The notes beneath the pieces were generated by a model that saw only the letters and a list, made by a program, of their open reading frames with translations, did not search any database and was not told the origin of the DNA. Positions 7,112 to 10,042 of a DNA stretch of 10,042 bases are shown here, in pieces. A program made the position numbers and the translations under genes. Within the stretch, counting starts at the first letter, position 1; each line of letters starts with the position of its first letter. The stretch covers positions 1 to 10,042 of the forward strand of contig JAITXH010000018.1 in the NCBI GenBank assembly GCA_031284845.1. The letters are read 5' to 3'. The DNA is from Puniceicoccales bacterium (lineage in GTDB: Bacteria; Verrucomicrobiota; Verrucomicrobiia; Opitutales; UBA953).

Positions 7112-7717
7112 TTACAACAGGCCAAGCTCCATTTTACCTTCCGTGGAAATCATCTCCGAGGTCCACGGCGGCTCCCATACGATTTCCACGCGGGCCTCGT
7201 GGACGCCGGGCACGGTGAGCACGCGCAAGCGGGCATCTTCGGCGATGACCGGGCCCATGCCGCAACCGGGGGCGGTCAGGGTCATGGCGATATGCACTTG
7301 GTATTGGCCGGGGGCGCTTTCGGCCGGAGCGATGTGGAGGGAATAGACGAGGCCGAGATCTACGATGTTCACGGGAATCTCAGGGTCAAAGACGGTTTTA
7401 AGCTGCTCCCATACGGCGGCTTCATCCGGCGGGCCGGCGGTTGAGGCGGCTGCGCCCGGAGTTTGTGTGGCGCTTGCGGAGGCGGACGGTGGCGGTTGTT
7501 CGCCAAGGGCGTCGGCGTCGGCTGCATTGATGCGGAACATGCCTAGGTCGCACACGACGGTAAAATTACCGCCGAGGCGGTGTGTGATGTTCACAGCGGT
7601 GCCTGCGGGAAGCGGGACAGGGTCGCCGGAAGGGATGATTGTAGCGCTGACATCGCGCTTGAGCACGCGATCGTTAACGCTGTCACTCTCATTTGAGATT
7701 TGCGATTGGTTGAACAT
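7112..7717 (-). CDS. sufT: Fe-S cluster assembly protein SufT
   Basis: The 201-residue cytoplasmic protein has the two-part layout of SufT. The N-terminal segment (21-72) carries IPSGDPVPLPAGTAV, a glycine-rich LGGNFTVV and DADALG. A Pro/Ser/Ala-rich linker (73-100) leads to a MIP18/PaaD-like (DUF59) domain with DPEIPVNIVDLGLVY (111-125), the conserved cysteine Cys152 in TAPGCGMG, and WEPPWTSEMIS near the end. SufT acts in maturation of Fe-S proteins, alongside SUF or as an accessory under high Fe-S demand. No other suf genes are in the window, so this copy is separated from any main suf operon. It lies 32 bases after the TPR-like gene and 23 bases before the nuclease gene. The start has a pyrimidine-rich leader and no Shine-Dalgarno sequence. 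Confidence 0.93.
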   Translation of the reverse strand: MFNQSQISNESDSVNDRVLKRDVSATIIPSGDPVPLPAGTAVNITHRLGGNFTVVCDLGMFRINAADADALGEQPPPSASASATQTPGAAASTAGPPDEAAVWEQLKTVFDPEIPVNIVDLGLVYSLHIAPAESAPGQYQVHIAMTLTAPGCGMGPVIAEDARLRVLTVPGVHEARVEIVWEPPWTSEMISTEGKMELGLL

Positions 7718-7749
7718 AGGAAAAAAGAGAAGGGATGGTCGTTTCGTTG

Positions 7750-9522
7750 TTACCAGGGGCTTGGAGTCTCGGACTTGCCGAGCACACGTGTGCGCAGCAT
7801 GTTTTCCATGGTGTCGAGGAGCTTATCCCGGTTGGGAGTGAAAAGGAAGCGATCGCTGATAAGGTGGGTGTAAGCGTTTTCCAGAACCTGACGGGGCGGG
7901 CGGCGGGATTCGAGGAGCCGGCTGAGGTGTTCGCTCAAGGTGATGGTGCTTTCGCTTTGGAGGTCTATTTTTACCAATTCCAGAAGGACGCCCGGGTGGT
8001 AGTGGTTTTTGGTATAGGCGTTGACCAACATGGATTTGGCCTCGTTGGGATGGTCGAGCTTGGAAAGCCGTCGGGCGACAGACACCATCATGGGGACAGA
8101 CATCCTGTTATCGGCGAGTATCTTATCAAAAGTGATGATTCCCAGGTCGTCTTGCTTGGTGGCAAAATAAGCCAGCATGCGCAGTGCCTCAAATTGCTCT
8201 TGGATACGTGGATTGCGCCGAAGCCAGCCCGGTTTCTGGATGAACAATTCCTTGATTTGGTCGAGGGTCTCTTCTCCGCGCCCGGCGGAAAGAAGGGTCT
8301 CAATGATGAGAAGGCGAAAGTTAGGAAGTGAGGAAAAGCGATTTTCTCCGGCGAGGCGGTAAATATTCTTCTGCAATTCGTAATCTCCTTGTTCGGAGGC
8401 ATAGCTGCCGAGAAAGAGCATTGCGCTCTCCTTGGTTCCGAAGTCGCGGAGGATGCCGTTGGCTATCTTGCTGCGTCGCTCCTTATTCGCTTCTCCGGCG
8501 AGAAGGGGAAGCATGTAGATACGGGGCTTGTAGTCGCTGGGCAGCATAACGGCGATGCGATCCAGAGTGGCGGCGGCCTCATCGTGGCGTCCCTGTTCCC
8601 AGTAAAACCGGGCCAGGGCGTAAAGCATTTGTTCGCGTTCCTTGGTTTTATCGGGGTCACTCTTTTCAAGCCTTTCGATGTAGGAAGACAGCATGGCTAT
8701 CGTCTGCTTTTGTTCGCCGCTCTCCCACATAATCATGATGTTGAGAAGGAATCCGGGCAAGGTGGTGTTCAGATTGTAACGCTCGATCAAGGCGAGGGAT
8801 TTTTTCATGTCACCCCGCAGGAACAATGCCTCGGCATAAGAGGTGGCAAGGGTGATGCGGGCCATAGGGGACAGTCTGCCGTCGTCCAACCATTGTTCGG
8901 CGGTGGCGATGATCCGCTTGTCCTGGTCCACCAGAAAACACAAGTGGGCATATTGCTGGAGCCACACATGGGCGTCAGGAGCCTCGACCACATAAGGTAA
9001 AGCACGGTCAAGGATGTCCACCCCGTCATTGATGCGGTTCAAGCCGTAGTCCGGGTTGAGGAAAAGTCTGGCTATCGTGAACTGGGCTTGAAGATTCTTG
9101 GGAGCCAGATGTGCGGCGTTGCGGAGGTCGTAGATATTGCGCGGGTCTTCAAACAGTTTGTTGCCGATTTTTTCGCGATGGGAGAGCTTGGCCTCGATCA
9201 CCTTTTCGTCGAGGAAACTGGGCAAAATGTTGAAATATCCCAACCATGGAAGCGTAACGCTCTGGGGGATAACGTAATAAAACATATCCCGGAGCGAGGT
9301 GTTTTCAAAGTCGCGGTAATACTTGTTGAGCCAGTAGGTGCCACCGACCAAACTGAGGTAAGCCAGCACGAGCAGGGAACAGCTCAACAGGCTGACCAAG
9401 CCCCACCGCGGGCGAAACACCCAGCGACCAAAATCCTTCCGCACATAGTAGGCCAGTCCCCACCACACCTTTTCCCGTTGCGGCGGAGACTGCTTCGCAC
9501 CCGTAGAATCATCACTACTCAT
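7750..9522 (-). CDS. Membrane-anchored TPR-like protein of unknown function
   Basis: I do not recognise a named family. From the ATG at 9522 the protein has 590 residues; a GTG two codons upstream (9528) is equally possible. A hydrophilic, tryptophan-rich N terminus (about 1-40) precedes one membrane helix (about 41-64). The rest is all-helical. Several stretches look like tetratricopeptide repeats, for example around LYALARFYWEQGRHDEAAATL, MLFLGSYASEQGDYELQKNIY and LLIIETLLSAGRGEETLDQI, with helix pairs throughout residues 140-560. The topology suggests a large helical scaffold, probably periplasmic, that binds partner proteins. It is the first gene of a probable operon with sufT and the nuclease gene, and is divergent from nifJ. 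No Shine-Dalgarno sequence precedes either start. Confidence 0.85.
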   Translation of the reverse strand: MSSDDSTGAKQSPPQREKVWWGLAYYVRKDFGRWVFRPRWGLVSLLSCSLLVLAYLSLVGGTYWLNKYYRDFENTSLRDMFYYVIPQSVTLPWLGYFNILPSFLDEKVIEAKLSHREKIGNKLFEDPRNIYDLRNAAHLAPKNLQAQFTIARLFLNPDYGLNRINDGVDILDRALPYVVEAPDAHVWLQQYAHLCFLVDQDKRIIATAEQWLDDGRLSPMARITLATSYAEALFLRGDMKKSLALIERYNLNTTLPGFLLNIMIMWESGEQKQTIAMLSSYIERLEKSDPDKTKEREQMLYALARFYWEQGRHDEAAATLDRIAVMLPSDYKPRIYMLPLLAGEANKERRSKIANGILRDFGTKESAMLFLGSYASEQGDYELQKNIYRLAGENRFSSLPNFRLLIIETLLSAGRGEETLDQIKELFIQKPGWLRRNPRIQEQFEALRMLAYFATKQDDLGIITFDKILADNRMSVPMMVSVARRLSKLDHPNEAKSMLVNAYTKNHYHPGVLLELVKIDLQSESTITLSEHLSRLLESRRPPRQVLENAYTHLISDRFLFTPNRDKLLDTMENMLRTRVLGKSETPSPW

Positions 9523-9597
9523 CGGCACAGAAACTTAGGAAGACACCGAAATGAGGCAAGCGCATTAGCCCGTATATTTCGCAGAAAGCGGGAAATG

Positions 9598-9626
9598 TTT
9601 ATTGGATCCTGATGCCAAAATAAAAA
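9598..9626 (+). promoter_or_regulatory. Tentative nifJ promoter
   Basis: TTTATT (9598-9603) and TAAAAA (9621-9626) are separated by 17 bases and match the -35 and -10 consensus at three and four of six positions. A transcript would start near 9633 and have a leader of about 40 bases. The match is weak. No symmetrical Rex or FNR operator was recognised between 9529 and 9671. Confidence 0.2.
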
Positions 9627-9630
9627 CATT

Positions 9631-9647
9631 GAGCCACCGCCCGGCTC
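9631..9647. other. Hairpin in the nifJ leader, terminator-like on the minus strand
   Basis: GAGCC (9631-9635) pairs with GGCTC (9643-9647) around a 7-base loop. Read on the minus strand, the stem is followed within a few bases by a T-rich run (AATGTTTTTATTTT). It could end stray antisense transcripts from nifJ before they reach the TPR-like operon, or it could fold in the nifJ 5' leader. The five-pair stem is short. Confidence 0.3.
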
Positions 9648-9671
9648 CGCTAGAACACGCCTCCTTCCTTT

Positions 9672-10042
9672 ATGTCCACAAACGACAACACACCCAAATA
9701 CGTAACAATGGATGCTAACGAAGCCGTAGCATCCGTGGCACACCGCCTCAGCGAAGTCATTGCCATCTATCCGATCACGCCCTCGTCGCCCCTGGCAGAA
9801 AGCTCCGACGAATGGTCCTCCGCGGGACGCAAAAACATCTGGGGTCACGTCCCCTATGTCGCCCAGCTCCAATCCGAAGCCGGTGTCGCCGGTGCCGTCC
9901 ACGGCAGCCTCCTCGGCGGCTCCCTCACCACCACCTTCACTGCATCGCAGGGGCTTCTCCTCATGATCCCCAACATGTATAAAATCGCCGGCGAGCTCCT
10001 CCCCTTCGCCATGCACGTCACCGCCCGCGCACTCGCCACCAA
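9672..10042 (+). CDS. nifJ: Pyruvate:ferredoxin (flavodoxin) oxidoreductase, N-terminal part
   Basis: The frame opens at ATG 9672 and runs off the right edge after 123 codons, about a tenth of the usual roughly 1,200 residues. PFOR oxidatively decarboxylates pyruvate to acetyl-CoA and passes electrons to ferredoxin or flavodoxin through three [4Fe-4S] clusters, using thiamine diphosphate; it is typical of anaerobic metabolism. The visible part is domain I: YVTMDANEAVASVA, IYPITPSSP with Thr36, LQSEAGVAGAVHG with Glu69, and TTTFTASQGLLLMIPNMYKIAGELLPF, ending in TARALAT with Arg119. Thr36, Glu69 and Arg119 keep the spacing of Thr31, Glu64 and Arg114 of the Desulfovibrio enzyme. Codons end in C far more than in neighbouring genes, which suggests high expression. 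The leader just before the ATG is pyrimidine-rich and lacks a Shine-Dalgarno sequence. Confidence 0.95.
   Translation, partial: MSTNDNTPKYVTMDANEAVASVAHRLSEVIAIYPITPSSPLAESSDEWSSAGRKNIWGHVPYVAQLQSEAGVAGAVHGSLLGGSLTTTFTASQGLLLMIPNMYKIAGELLPFAMHVTARALAT

Noticed and set aside
9519..10016. A 165-codon minus-strand open frame at the right edge.
   Set aside because: It is the shadow of nifJ, whose plus-strand product matches PFOR closely, and of the intergenic region before it.

Overview
The window looks like a housekeeping stretch of a GC-rich Gram-negative bacterial chromosome, most likely from Verrucomicrobiota and probably the Opitutae/Opitutaceae. That placement is inferred from the kinds of proteins, the near absence of Shine-Dalgarno sequences, and hairpin repeats of the type seen in such genomes. 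No marker gene settles it. There is no integrase, transposase, phage gene or CRISPR array.

Layout. Positions 1-303 hold no credible gene; they carry small GC-rich palindromes and nested inverted repeats. A minus-strand block follows, read right to left: a tRNA-Ala with anticodon CGC (2871-2946), lysS for class II lysyl-tRNA synthetase (1120-2688), and an M14-family zinc peptidase or amidase (304-1080). Divergent from the tRNA, a plus-strand pair encodes the membrane-anchored signal peptide peptidase SppA (3085-4908) and, overlapping its stop codon by a TTGA junction, a protein whose HAD-hydrolase half continues in frame into a DUF721/DciA-like half (4905-6065). That fusion is the most unusual gene here.

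A second minus-strand block converges on this pair with an 18-base gap. Read right to left it is a membrane-anchored TPR-like protein of unknown function (7750-9522), the Fe-S assembly protein SufT (7112-7717), and a membrane-anchored DNA/RNA non-specific endonuclease (6084-7088). Gaps are 32 and 23 bases, so it is probably one operon. Divergent from it, the first 123 codons of pyruvate:ferredoxin oxidoreductase (nifJ) run off the right edge (9672-10042).

How the genes fit together. lysS and the tRNA serve translation. SppA clears signal peptides in the inner membrane. The HAD-DciA protein may connect a hydrolase-like domain with replicative-helicase loading. SufT helps mature Fe-S proteins, and the divergent PFOR is an Fe-S enzyme, so their proximity may be meaningful. 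Seven of the eight protein genes have no recognisable Shine-Dalgarno sequence, and several have pyrimidine-rich leaders.

The best candidates for something new are the HAD-DciA fusion, the TPR/SufT/nuclease operon, and the repeat cluster at the left edge. No defence or other complete novel system can be claimed from this sequence.
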